Shown here piece after piece: positions 1-8,868 of a stretch of 64,000 nt of DNA. The DNA lies in IMG/VR virus record IMGVR_UViG_3300009414_000001, positions 1-64,000 of that record; one strand, 5' to 3'. The notes under the pieces were generated by a model, which saw nothing but the letters and a program-made list of their open reading frames with translations, made no database searches and was not told the origin of the DNA. Source of the stretch: a virus. The position numbers were made by a program, and so were the translations under genes. Each line of letters begins with the position of its first letter. Position 1 is the stretch's first letter.

Positions 1-1080
1 GGTTAGCTTTAAATTAAAAAGCTCTTGCTCGGTAAATAAAGCTCGAATTTGCTGATGAAGTTCAGGTTGAGTAAAAACGCGAGAGTATGCACAGATAAAA
101 ACTTTATTTATATTCTCAACCAAGAAACCTGTATCTGCCTCTTGCTCTTGCTCTCCCCATGCATTAATCCATTCAATAGTTGGTAAAGCCGAAGAGATAT
201 AGCCACGATAGTCGCCACTCCATACTAGTTCGCCGTTAAACGTTGAGTAATATAGCGCGCCTTTTCTCACACTCTCTATAGACTCCTGCGGCAAACCGCC
301 GACAATAGGTGAAGAGGTGGTTGCTGTTACCTTATTAAAACTAGGATCACTAAAAGAAAGCGTCTGCCCTGTGATCAATGTTGTTTCACCTTCGGTTAGC
401 CACGCATCTAAATGCACAGTTGCACCGTCTGGCACTTGCTTTGCGATCACGCCATTACCAAACCTAACACCTAGCTGCTCACTCGGCGTGTAAAACTCTA
501 CGTAAAACTTACTTGTAGGCGTACCGCTGCGAAACAAGAATGAACGCGTCCATTTTGCTGTACCGCCGTCATCGATCAATACATCAAGTTTATGCGTCTT
601 TGCTGAATCCTCTTTAGATAGCTGAACCTCAAGGTATTTAGTATCACCAGCAACAGCCTGAGAAATTCGTTTTTTGACTAGTTGCTTTATTTGCACGGTA
701 GCTGACTGCCCTGCCAAAATATTAACCGCTTCACTCGTCACATAACCCACACCTTCCGCTGATGTCAATACCGCGCCCTCATGGACAAATATCGCCAACT
801 CATCACTGTTAACAAGGGTGATTGCGCCGATAGAAGGGGTTATTTTAGCCCGTACATAGCCTTTATTCTCTGCCGCTGCAAGAATGCTTGAGGCTCTGAT
901 TGCAAGCGATAAATGCACCTCGGCAAGCTCTCTACTCACTAACGATAAACAGCGATAAACCACCTGTGAAATAAAGTTAATTATGCCGTTAGAAAATTGC
1001 GAACCGACCATCTTAGCCCACCATGGCTGTGGGTTTAAGTTATCTTCAAAAATTTGTTTTACTTCGTCTTTATTGAGCAT
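1..1080 (-). CDS. Baseplate J-like wedge protein (partial)
   Basis: The frame is open to the left window edge, so the C-terminus is missing. It starts MLNKDEVKQIFEDNLNPQPWW at 1080 and about 360 residues are visible. The N-terminal helical part, then a beta-rich stretch (GAVLTSAEGVGYVTSEAV and LDAWLTEGETT) and VGGLPQESIESVRK match the pattern of baseplate J / T4 gp6-type wedge proteins, which join wedges into the baseplate ring. It lies directly downstream of a gp25-like gene (9 bp gap), the usual neighbour of J. Family assignment is by pattern only. Confidence 0.7.
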   Translation of the reverse strand, partial: MLNKDEVKQIFEDNLNPQPWWAKMVGSQFSNGIINFISQVVYRCLSLVSRELAEVHLSLAIRASSILAAAENKGYVRAKITPSIGAITLVNSDELAIFVHEGAVLTSAEGVGYVTSEAVNILAGQSATVQIKQLVKKRISQAVAGDTKYLEVQLSKEDSAKTHKLDVLIDDGGTAKWTRSFLFRSGTPTSKFYVEFYTPSEQLGVRFGNGVIAKQVPDGATVHLDAWLTEGETTLITGQTLSFSDPSFNKVTATTSSPIVGGLPQESIESVRKGALYYSTFNGELVWSGDYRGYISSALPTIEWINAWGEQEQEADTGFLVENINKVFICAYSRVFTQPELHQQIRALFTEQELFNLKLT

Positions 1081-1089
1081 TTTATTACC

Positions 1090-1431
1090 TTACAGTTCCG
1101 CTAATTTTTGTGTGATAGCGCCTTGAGGCGTACCTATTGTTACAACGATGTCATCAATACCTTGAGCAACCACTTTTATGCCAGTGATCACCACGCTAGG
1201 AATATCTATCGGTAGCTTAATGACAATATGCGCCTCTATTTGCATTTCTAATATTACGTTTGCTGGGTAATGCCTAAACAAGTGGAATTGATTACCCCAT
1301 GAAGGCATGCCGTATATATCATTCATAGGCGTTAAAACCCACTCACGAATATTATTGATAGCCGCCTGTTCATCGTCATAAGTAATGACACCCAGCGAAT
1401 TAACCTCTAGTAAAAAATCGATTTCTTTCAT
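1090..1431 (-). CDS. Baseplate wedge protein, gp25/gpW-like
   Basis: 113 residues, the usual length for the gp25-like family. The motif REWVLTPMNDIYGMPSWGNQ (residues 29-48) is the family hallmark: a conserved stretch before a Gly-x-Pro/Gly-Asn turn. In contractile phages this small protein sits at the sheath-baseplate junction and helps nucleate sheath assembly. It ends just before the J-like gene and starts immediately after the long Gly-rich structural gene, as expected for a baseplate operon. Confidence 0.85.
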   Translation of the reverse strand: MKEIDFLLEVNSLGVITYDDEQAAINNIREWVLTPMNDIYGMPSWGNQFHLFRHYPANVILEMQIEAHIVIKLPIDIPSVVITGIKVVAQGIDDIVVTIGTPQGAITQKLAEL

Positions 1432-3486
1432 TTAGCGAAGATCCATGGTTAAAGACTTTAAATAAGTGTCATCAAATGACTTAGGGATAGTGTAAGGAAT
1501 GGCGCTCGTTCTATTGTCTTTTTTGGACGCCTGTTGGCTCGCCTTGGCTAGATGATTATTTACCTTCTTCATCTCATCAATAAGCGCAGGATCATGCTTA
1601 CTTACCACTGTAGACTCTTTAGCGTTATTGTTGGTTGTCGACTTACTTTTACTTGTTGTATTTATCGATTCGACGTACTCAGGATTGAAATCGTTAACTG
1701 CTGGCGCTAAAGCACCTGACAAAGCTTTTAACTTATTATCCTCGCTTGATTGCAGGGGTAATCCGTTAACACCCTGAGCCTTACCATTTACGGGCGAGAA
1801 ATCCACGGATGTAGAGGCAACGGTTGAGGTAGCTTTAGATTTGCTTTTTTCGGTAGCCCCACCAAAAGGATTATTCAGCTCAATTTCTGCATTCGTTTTT
1901 TTCTTTACTGACTCTACCGATTGAACGGGACTCTCCATCATTGAAGCAACAGCCTCACCAGCCATGGAGCCACCCTCAGAGCCAGCCCAAGCGCCAAGCG
2001 CGCCACCAATCAAGCCACCAATCAACGTACCAACAAACGGCACCAGCGAGCCGACAGCTGCACCAGCCGCCGCACCAGCCAATGCACCACCACCAGCACC
2101 TACCGCAGTAGAGGCGGTAACAGTGTTTTTTTGATTGTCACTAAGATCTTCGCGTTCTTTTAACTCTTGGTGTTTTGTAAAACCAGCTGTCGCCACGACC
2201 AAAGGAACCGCTAATTTTGATAATGCCTTACCAGCAAAATTTAATGCTTTAGAGCCAGCGCCAGCAGATTGAGCAGCACCAGAAGCAGCGCCACGACCAA
2301 ATAACCCTTTTACCTTGTCTACGCCAGTACCTAAGAAACCACTCACCTTAGCGAGCTTAGGAGATTTTGATTTTAATTTATCAAAAGCTCTACCAATACG
2401 ACCACGCTTACCTTTTTTGCGCCCCTTACCCTTACTAGAGCCTGAAAAATCAGTCAAGTCATCAAGTATTGAACTACTAGCGCCGCCGCCAAAGTCTTTG
2501 TCTGCAATCTCTTTTAATAGTGAGGTCTGCTCATCTAATTCGCCTTTTATATCGTCTTTTTCTTCAACTTTCCCTTTGATAACATCGTCTGACTTTACCT
2601 TGTCGACAACGGCTTTTTCAGTGGGAGTGCTTGCTTTATCGTCAGTATCAGAAGATCCTTTTTTAAATGTCTCACCAGCCCTTTGAGCATAGCCTTTAGC
2701 ATCCGAAGCAATGTCCATCGCCTCAACACCCATATCGTAAAATGAGCCTAGCGCTATACGTCCTAATGCGCCTTTTCCGTCTTCTGCAACATTGTTGCCA
2801 GCCGCCACCTCAACGAGTCTACCTAGCAGACCTTTTTTGTCATCATCTTCGCTTTTGTTACTTTCTTTTTGCTGGGCAATCGCTTCTTTTGATGCATAAC
2901 TACCGTCTTGATTACGCCAGCGATCACGCTCATCTTTGTATAAGCCATCTAATGACTTAGCGGTACTGGTGAGTGCTTTAGTGTTTTTTATCGCCTCGGT
3001 TGTAACAATACGCTCAGAAGTAGAGGTGTTATTATTGACAACCTTTTCTTTGCTTGAGTTTATTTTGCTTTTGGGCGTGTCAATTCCTGAAACAACGATC
3101 TGCTTGTTGTCGGCCTTACTTCTTGTTTTTCTAGGTGATGATAAAACTGTTTCAGCCGATACAGCTTTCTTTACTGCTTCTTTGGCTTGCTGGTTGTTTT
3201 CAACAGCAACAATGCTGTTTTTATTTTTTTTACTGTTATCGACTGACTCAAAAGCAGCAGTGGTTCTTTTAAGCTCAACCGCTGGCGATAGTCCGACAAT
3301 GGCCTTCTCAATATCACCCAGCTTGTCGAGCTGCTCTTTTGCTGACATTTCAATCTGGCTAGCTATTCGCTCTACTTCACTTGTTGCCTCAACACTTGAT
3401 ATAGGCGCGCTGCCGACACTAATAATTTCAGCTTGAGCATTGCTTATATTGGTTTCTGCTTCTGTATTACTATCGTTTATCTTCAT
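1432..3486 (-). CDS. Large Gly/Ala-rich tail protein, possible tape measure
   Basis: 684 residues. The N-terminal half is charged and low complexity (Lys/Ser/Asp-rich, with a basic KGKGRKKGKRGRIGR patch near residue 355). The centre (about 460-530) is a long Gly/Ala hydrophobic segment (GGGALAGAAAGAAVGSLVPF...GGLIGGALGAW) resembling the membrane-active hairpin found in many tail tape-measure or ejected proteins. The C-terminal third is Ser/Thr/Asn-rich. No enzymatic motif was seen. Its place between baseplate genes supports a tape-measure or internal tail role, but homology is not visible. It overlaps the next upstream gene by 4 bp (ATGA). Confidence 0.55.
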   Translation of the reverse strand: MKINDSNTEAETNISNAQAEIISVGSAPISSVEATSEVERIASQIEMSAKEQLDKLGDIEKAIVGLSPAVELKRTTAAFESVDNSKKNKNSIVAVENNQQAKEAVKKAVSAETVLSSPRKTRSKADNKQIVVSGIDTPKSKINSSKEKVVNNNTSTSERIVTTEAIKNTKALTSTAKSLDGLYKDERDRWRNQDGSYASKEAIAQQKESNKSEDDDKKGLLGRLVEVAAGNNVAEDGKGALGRIALGSFYDMGVEAMDIASDAKGYAQRAGETFKKGSSDTDDKASTPTEKAVVDKVKSDDVIKGKVEEKDDIKGELDEQTSLLKEIADKDFGGGASSSILDDLTDFSGSSKGKGRKKGKRGRIGRAFDKLKSKSPKLAKVSGFLGTGVDKVKGLFGRGAASGAAQSAGAGSKALNFAGKALSKLAVPLVVATAGFTKHQELKEREDLSDNQKNTVTASTAVGAGGGALAGAAAGAAVGSLVPFVGTLIGGLIGGALGAWAGSEGGSMAGEAVASMMESPVQSVESVKKKTNAEIELNNPFGGATEKSKSKATSTVASTSVDFSPVNGKAQGVNGLPLQSSEDNKLKALSGALAPAVNDFNPEYVESINTTSKSKSTTNNNAKESTVVSKHDPALIDEMKKVNNHLAKASQQASKKDNRTSAIPYTIPKSFDDTYLKSLTMDLR

Positions 3487-3689
3487 TTCTTTTTAGACCT
3501 ATCAACAACCACAGTATTCAAATCAACAATTAACGGAAATTGACTCGCTAGCACTGAGTCAATAGGCTGATTCGGGATAGTTTTAATACATAAATTTTCT
3601 ATTATTGTTTGCCAACCAGCACCGCTAAATCTTTGCAATGTAGTCGTGACACCGAAAGGGCATATGCACTCTAGTCTTATTAGCTGCAC
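3483..3689 (-). CDS. Small baseplate-operon protein
   Basis: 68 residues from a GTG start preceded by a near-perfect AAGGAGGT Shine-Dalgarno, although only about 3 bases separate them. The frame overlaps the 3' end of the upstream gene by 65 bp and its stop overlaps the next start (ATGA), so it is translationally embedded. It begins MQLIRLECICPFGVTTTLQRF and has no known motif. It is probably a small structural or assembly protein. The strong ribosome site and couplings argue that it is real. Confidence 0.6.
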   Translation of the reverse strand: MQLIRLECICPFGVTTTLQRFSGAGWQTIIENLCIKTIPNQPIDSVLASQFPLIVDLNTVVVDRSKKK

Positions 3690-4422
3690 TTACCTCCTTA
3701 TCGTCATTTGTACAATCAAATGCAGGCGTGATAGCCGACATCTCACCCACACTGTTGACATTCATAGGAAGTCCAAAGGTGTTTCTTTTGTTATACTTTT
3801 GTGTTTCTTTTGAAATCCGTTCGAACTCCATTACTGTCATAGTTTCCTTTAATGACTCTAATCGCTCAATCAATTCAGGCACAGGCTTATTAACCATATC
3901 AATAGGAAGAAACTGCAATAAAACACGCATCACTTTGATCTCGGTCTTTTGTTTTTGCGTAGCTTCCTCATCAATGCAAAGTCGCATCTCTTCTAAGTGC
4001 TGCTCAGCCCATCCGAATAATGGTGTAATGCGATACTCTAGCTTTTCCCCCAGTGTAGATACTTCTGACTTTTCAATACTTCCAGTCGTTACTTGGTCGC
4101 CTAATAACTGCAAGTCAAAATCAACATGGTGCTTATCACCACAGCCGCACTTGTAAGTGATCAACGTTGAAGTATCTTCGGTTACATACAAGTAAATCCA
4201 AAAGATTGCCGCCTTTCTATCTTGAGCCGTCCAATACAATGATGACGTTTCTGGCTTAGCAGCGTCATAAGTCGTATTTAAGCGGTCTAAATAGCGTGTC
4301 GCTATCTCTTGCTCCATATCTGGCGATAAGTCTGCGAAATCGACGCACACTTGCACTGTAGGGACATCAAAGGTAATGCTTTTGCTTTTATCTGTTGGTA
4401 ATGTAAAGGCTGGGATAATCAT
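3625..4422 (-). CDS. Baseplate hub/tail assembly protein with Zn-binding motif
   Basis: 265 residues. Residues about 95-106 carry YKCGCGDKHHVDFDL, a Cys-x-Cys...His-His cluster typical of the T4 gp26-like baseplate hub assembly/chaperone family in contractile phages. The C-terminal half is helical and charged. It is tightly packed between the tube-like gene (2 bp gap) and the small gene it overlaps. Role as a hub assembly factor is inferred from motif and context. Confidence 0.5.
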   Translation of the reverse strand: MIIPAFTLPTDKSKSITFDVPTVQVCVDFADLSPDMEQEIATRYLDRLNTTYDAAKPETSSLYWTAQDRKAAIFWIYLYVTEDTSTLITYKCGCGDKHHVDFDLQLLGDQVTTGSIEKSEVSTLGEKLEYRITPLFGWAEQHLEEMRLCIDEEATQKQKTEIKVMRVLLQFLPIDMVNKPVPELIERLESLKETMTVMEFERISKETQKYNKRNTFGLPMNVNSVGEMSAITPAFDCTNDDKEVSAANKTRVHMPFRCHDYIAKI

Positions 4423-4424
4423 TT

Positions 4425-4934
4425 TTAGCCACCTCCTAATGAGTCTGATTGAGTAAAAGATATTGGATAAGATACATAAGCGCCTAACTCGTCCACGCTC
4501 TCCGTTCTGTCACCTCGCAGAGTAGGGAAAACCACCCAGCTCTCGCGTAACTCAGTGCTACCATCTTTAAGTAACGTGTGGATCTCTATGGCAAACTCAT
4601 ACGTGTGAGATAAGTTTTTAGTACCGTTAGAGTTGAATATCTTGCCAGCTTGCTCATCGAACCATGTAGCAAAGTCACCTCTTTCGTTATCTCGGATCGT
4701 AACGCCCAAAATAACAGGGGCAGCACTTTCTGGTGACGTCATCACGTTACCGCCGACACGCTTCTCTGTTGTCGTTATTTCAACAGCGCCATAGCTAATG
4801 TCTTTAGCGAACAAATCAAAATCTATAGCGCTACTGGGCACAACAACCTTAAATTGCCAGCCTTCCATGTATTTCTGCTCTCGGTGCTTTCTATAAGCAG
4901 CTCGGCGAAACCTGTAAAGGGGATCTTGACTCAT
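4425..4934 (-). CDS. Tail tube-like / baseplate tube-initiator protein
   Basis: 169 residues, beta-rich. It opens MSQDPLYRFRRAAYRKHREQ and contains DFDLFAKDISYGAVEITTTEKRVGG, then a long set of beta strands ending in YPISFTQSDSLGGG. The pattern (long beta-hairpin loop, one sandwich domain) resembles gp19/gp54-type tube proteins. Two other tube-like genes lie close by (5507-5992, 6004-6606), which suggests this is a tube-initiator paralogue. Its start overlaps the stop of the preceding gene by one base. Confidence 0.5.
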   Translation of the reverse strand: MSQDPLYRFRRAAYRKHREQKYMEGWQFKVVVPSSAIDFDLFAKDISYGAVEITTTEKRVGGNVMTSPESAAPVILGVTIRDNERGDFATWFDEQAGKIFNSNGTKNLSHTYEFAIEIHTLLKDGSTELRESWVVFPTLRGDRTESVDELGAYVSYPISFTQSDSLGGG

Positions 4935-5503
4935 TAACTAAAGCTCGATAGTGGTAGTGGTGGCGCGGAATCAACCATATTTTTTTCTAGTTCAAGTTTT
5001 CTTGCTAAAAGCGTGGCATTATCTTCAATAGTTGGATCAGCTATTTCATCACGCGCCGCTAAGGCTGATTTAACTTCGTTGTTAGGAATACGTATCAAGA
5101 CATCTAAATAATCTTGCAGCATAGGGATGCTTTCTGGTGGCAGTTCATCTTCACTATGATCCATGCCAGCCAAGTCAACAAAATACAACAAGGTAGCTGG
5201 CGCTTTAAATTGAGCATCAACCTCTACCTCAAGGTATTTCTCTTCATTGACTTGAGTGAGTTGGCTATAATAGCCATTACCCACACCATCGGTTAAGCAA
5301 ATTCTCTGTAGATAATCATCTGGCAAAGAACTTGATAAACCCGACTCCAAATCAACATCAATCTTTACTGATTTACGTTTACCGAACTTAGTTTGATAAG
5401 TCGTTAATGCCCGTAAAAGAATGGCTTCCAATTGGTCTGAATCGTCTATTAATAAAATAGGGAAACCCAGCACAACAAGCGATAATAATTGATTTGGAGT
5501 CAT
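4934..5503 (-). CDS. Structural-operon protein of unknown function
   Basis: 189 residues. A hydrophobic N-terminus (LLSLVVLGFPILLI) is followed by a mixed alpha/beta domain and a C-terminal helix (about 140-180). Not recognised. The position between tube-like genes and the size fit a tail-terminator or connector protein, but nothing in the sequence proves it. It is coupled to the next gene by a one-base stop/start overlap. Confidence 0.5.
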   Translation of the reverse strand: MTPNQLLSLVVLGFPILLIDDSDQLEAILLRALTTYQTKFGKRKSVKIDVDLESGLSSSLPDDYLQRICLTDGVGNGYYSQLTQVNEEKYLEVEVDAQFKAPATLLYFVDLAGMDHSEDELPPESIPMLQDYLDVLIRIPNNEVKSALAARDEIADPTIEDNATLLARKLELEKNMVDSAPPLPLSSFS

Positions 5504-5506
5504 TGG

Positions 5507-5992
5507 TTATTCTGCCCAGCCGTAAGTTATTGTAATAGACGGCTTAACAAGTGCTGCTGTGTCATCAGTAGAGCCATCAAAGGCATCTGACGTCAATAAG
5601 CAGTCTTCTAAGTTACGAACTAAAGCTTCTGGTGACTCACCTTCTGTCGACTCTGGCGCGGCCTCCATGGTGCAGTTGACCTTCTCAGCTCTTTCGATAA
5701 TACCACGAAGGGCGCTGAGTAAGTCGCCTCTTACGTTTTCAACAGCAGTAACAACAATCTCACCACTGTTTTGAAGCATACCGTATTCTGGAATACCCAC
5801 ACCACCATGACCTTTTTCGTCAATAACTTCACGTTGCGTTTTAGGCCATTGAGCAGTGCGGAACATTGCCGTTAAACCTTCATAACCAGCGATAGTGAAC
5901 TTAAATTCATTACTTTTTAGTTTTGTGCCGATTGCCTTTTCTGAGTTATACAGCCTTTTAACAAAGCCTTTATTACCTTCGGTAGCAGCCAT
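5507..5992 (-). CDS. Tail tube protein
   Basis: 161 residues. The N-terminal FKFTIAGYEGLTAMFRTAQWP and the central DEKGHGGVGIPEYGMLQNSG loop followed by a beta strand and IITERAEKV-like helix match the gp19-type tube fold (sandwich plus extended loop that stacks between hexamers). Length fits T4 gp19 (163). This is my preferred main tube candidate; 4425-4934 is the alternative. Confidence 0.6.
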   Translation of the reverse strand: MAATEGNKGFVKRLYNSEKAIGTKLKSNEFKFTIAGYEGLTAMFRTAQWPKTQREVIDEKGHGGVGIPEYGMLQNSGEIVVTAVENVRGDLLSALRGIIERAEKVNCTMEAAPESTEGESPEALVRNLEDCLLTSDAFDGSTDDTAALVKPSITITYGWAE

Positions 5993-6003
5993 TTTCTTTA
6001 CCT

Positions 6004-6606
6004 TTAATTAAATGTTGATTGTATGCGCGAGCGATTGATCACGTTTTTCGCGGTTAACGTTAATGTGACCGTGTTTGATAAAAAGTAGCCTTCATCGGTT
6101 TTGGATGCGTCAAGCTCAGAGCTAACACTCTCAATAACAATATCGGTGTATAGGTTTGTTCTACCGATGTTTAACGTTATCGATTGTGGTGTTCTACCAC
6201 CGACAAAATTTTCATTCAGCTCAGGGCTAGCCATGCGCTCCAATGCCATTATCGCGTTGTTGACTTCATTCTTAGGATCACTAGATGCCTTAAAAACCAT
6301 CACTACGTTAAATGTCATCGGGGCATTACCTGACCAGACTTGCTTACTGTTAAAGCTTGAAACGCTCGTTAATCCAGCGTTATTCTCACCTTGCGTAAGT
6401 GTCTGAACACCGCCAGCAACTCGACTTGCATTCTGACCAGCACTATCGCCCTCAAAAGGACTGTCCCAGTTAGATTGCAAGTCTTTGCTTGAGCCTTCAC
6501 CCAAATAGCCAATAACGGTAGTGACGTCACCTTCAATCTGTTGCTGCACAGAAACCTTTAACGCTTCTGAGATGCTGTTATCGTTGATAACGCCATACCG
6601 TGCCAT
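6004..6606 (-). CDS. Baseplate tube-cap-like protein
   Basis: 200 residues. The segment VWSGNAPMTFNVVMVFKASSDPKNEV (about 90-115), then NNAIMALERMASPELNENFVGGRTPQSITLNIG, resembles the strand-helix pattern of T4 gp48/gp54 tail-tube cap proteins, in which W-x-G...F-x-V-x-F precedes a helix and a second sheet. The cap would start the tube on the baseplate. Family call is moderate. It has only short spacers on both sides. Confidence 0.5.
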   Translation of the reverse strand: MARYGVINDNSISEALKVSVQQQIEGDVTTVIGYLGEGSSKDLQSNWDSPFEGDSAGQNASRVAGGVQTLTQGENNAGLTSVSSFNSKQVWSGNAPMTFNVVMVFKASSDPKNEVNNAIMALERMASPELNENFVGGRTPQSITLNIGRTNLYTDIVIESVSSELDASKTDEGYFLSNTVTLTLTAKNVINRSRIQSTFN

Positions 6607-6609
6607 TTT

Positions 6610-7311
6610 CTATAAGCCTCTTGATTTACGAAGTCGCATAGACTTTTTACGGTTCAACTTCGCGCCAGCTTTATGAGCGCTTCGACGGGCTTTTTTAAGG
6701 CCAGCACGTTGAGCACTAGACATACGGCGCTTTTTAGGGCGTTTTTTAACTAGTTTGACCGTACCGTTACGAATAACCTTTTGCACAGCTGCAAGCATTA
6801 GCTCGCCGCCAGACATAAAGTTGATCATAAGCTCTTCGCTCGCGTCTTCATCGCTTGCTTTTGGTAGCTTTTCAGAGAGTGAGAAAGCGATTAACTCGCC
6901 TTTATCGTCACTTTCATCATCAATGAATGCAGACACATCTGCTTCACCAGCACCAAAACTAACAAGTGCATCAGCCATAAGGCCGATCACATCATTAAAG
7001 TGAGCTTCTTCACCGTCTTGGATTTCGCCATCATCATCGAGATCAGCAAGGCCGATCGCCAACTCTTCAAACTCACCAAAAGAGTTATCGCCATTATGAA
7101 TCCATTCAAGAACAACTGACGCAGCTTGTAAGCGGTATTGCTTAACGGCGTAATCTTCTGACGAAGACATCTCATCTTCTGTAGCAGAAGCAAGCATTAA
7201 GGCTTCTTCTGCTGCTGCTTTTACTTCCGCTTCATCTTTACTAATCTGCTCAGCAGTCTTAGGTAGGATGATTGGATTTGCACCAAATGAACTTTGTGTA
7301 AATAATGTCAT
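6610..7311 (-). CDS. Acidic-then-basic virion protein with EF-hand loop
   Basis: 233 residues with a split charge: residues 20-175 are strongly acidic and residues 185-233 very basic (KKRPKKRRMSS...ARRSAHKAGAKLNRKK), suggesting nucleic-acid contact. Residues 90-101 (DLDDDGEIQDGE) match the canonical EF-hand calcium loop at positions 1, 3, 5, 6, 8 and 12. LMLAS at 38-42 matches a motif shared with capsid, portal and head-protease proteins here, so it may be cleaved during maturation. It lies between sheath and tube-cap genes. Function unknown. Confidence 0.6.
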   Translation of the reverse strand: MTLFTQSSFGANPIILPKTAEQISKDEAEVKAAAEEALMLASATEDEMSSSEDYAVKQYRLQAASVVLEWIHNGDNSFGEFEELAIGLADLDDDGEIQDGEEAHFNDVIGLMADALVSFGAGEADVSAFIDDESDDKGELIAFSLSEKLPKASDEDASEELMINFMSGGELMLAAVQKVIRNGTVKLVKKRPKKRRMSSAQRAGLKKARRSAHKAGAKLNRKKSMRLRKSRGL

Positions 7312-7323
7312 TTAGATATCCCC

Positions 7324-8868
7324 TTATTTAATAAGTACAGGCTCGCCTTTCGTGCGGCGGTTAGTACCCGTTACACATAAGCCCCAACGACAAGTCCAAA
7401 GATCGAACTCAGTTTGTTTTACTTCAAACCAGAAAGGTTCAACACCGTCATCATCAGGATTGCGTGGTTTAACAAGCGCGCCCGAAGTAACAAACGACTC
7501 ACCGATTGTGTTAAGTAATCGAGATAAGCCTTTTTTGGTGATGCCATCTGGCTTGTGGCGTAATGCATTAGCACCAGCATGAAACTGCTTGCTAAACTCA
7601 TCACAGACAGAGCCTACGTGCTGGAATCGCAAGTAATCACGCTTACCCCACAGAGTTAAGGCGTCATCAATAAATAAGCGTCCGTTATCAACGTTAATTT
7701 TATTAATGCGAACATCAACCATTGCGCTGTAATCGGGGATACCTACACCTTTTACTTGAATTAAATCAGCACGTTGAATCGTCGCCAAATCAACGCCAGC
7801 AGGAGAGTAATGCACACCCACCGTAGCACCTGTTGTAATGTCACGACCTTTTGCTTTTGCGGCAAAGGCAGAGCCAGACAAACCCCAAATAGCACGACCA
7901 CCGTAATAGGGATCTTTTGCAGTGTATGGGAAGTGGTATAGCGCCATATGGTAGTTGTTGATACCTAATGCTGGCGCTGCTAATAATGCAGCTGCATAGG
8001 TAATCGACGGCACCAAATCGGCAAAACTATCGATTAGGCGATCAGTGGAGTAATCTGCCAACTTAGCTAGGTAAGTGGCGTCATACATGCCCATCGCAAC
8101 ATAAGCAGTTAAGTACTCCATTGAATAATGCAATACATCAAGCGCTTTAATCATATCGGAAGCGTCAATTGCGCCACCAGCAACGGGCTTAGTGAATGCT
8201 TTATTTAAGTCTTGAGCTTCTGCAAAAGTAGCATCAGGACGTAAAGCAACATTGATAACTGAGCTGCGATTAACAAGTGTTTCTATGAACATGTTAACGC
8301 CACCATCATCAACAGCTTCAACATCAAGGCTTACAACCCAATCTTCAAGCTCAACAGCGCCATTAATACCATCTTCCGTTACTTTGATGGCAATAGTGGA
8401 ATCTGTATCATTTTTAACGATATCAATAGTACGGACGCGATCAGAGTCGCCATCAACCACATAAAAAGCAGCCCACGCCGTTGAGATAGCAACGACCTGA
8501 GTACCATATGAATCAGTTGATACCGTGGTAGGTTGTGCTTCACCTGTATTATGTGCCTGAATAACTGGGAACGAGGCATCAGAAGCGACAACACGCACAA
8601 CACGACCATCACTCGCTGAAACTGACTCGCCCAACTGGCGTAAACAATCAGCATCAGTACCGACACTAGGGTGCCATGGCTTACCTAACACTGACTGCCA
8701 GTTTTCTTCATTGACGCTTAAGACTTCAAAAGGTTTACCTTTTGGCGAAACTACGACTGCACCAAATCGATTGTTAGCACCTAAACCACCAGCAGTTAAT
8801 GTACCGCTAGAGTTAATGGCATTAATAACCGTTTGAGCTACTTGAGACAAGCTAGAAGGTATCTGCAT
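7324..8868 (-). CDS. Contractile tail sheath protein
   Basis: 514 residues. The C-terminal third carries the sheath pattern: NGRLFIDDALTLWGKRDYLRF followed by a helix (DEFSKQF) and a final WFEVKQTEFDLWTCRWGLCVTG strand pair that forms the handshake between subunits. The middle has IINNYHMALYHFPYTAKDPYYGGRAIWGLSGS-like content typical of gp18-type sheaths. The sheath contracts to drive the tube through the host envelope. It overlaps the next upstream gene by one base. Confidence 0.8.
   Translation of the reverse strand: MQIPSSLSQVAQTVINAINSSGTLTAGGLGANNRFGAVVVSPKGKPFEVLSVNEENWQSVLGKPWHPSVGTDADCLRQLGESVSASDGRVVRVVASDASFPVIQAHNTGEAQPTTVSTDSYGTQVVAISTAWAAFYVVDGDSDRVRTIDIVKNDTDSTIAIKVTEDGINGAVELEDWVVSLDVEAVDDGGVNMFIETLVNRSSVINVALRPDATFAEAQDLNKAFTKPVAGGAIDASDMIKALDVLHYSMEYLTAYVAMGMYDATYLAKLADYSTDRLIDSFADLVPSITYAAALLAAPALGINNYHMALYHFPYTAKDPYYGGRAIWGLSGSAFAAKAKGRDITTGATVGVHYSPAGVDLATIQRADLIQVKGVGIPDYSAMVDVRINKINVDNGRLFIDDALTLWGKRDYLRFQHVGSVCDEFSKQFHAGANALRHKPDGITKKGLSRLLNTIGESFVTSGALVKPRNPDDDGVEPFWFEVKQTEFDLWTCRWGLCVTGTNRRTKGEPVLIK

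Noticed and set aside
2315-3436. Plus-strand ORFs opposite the Gly-rich tail gene
   Set aside because: Antisense shadows of a low-complexity gene with no motif or ribosome site.
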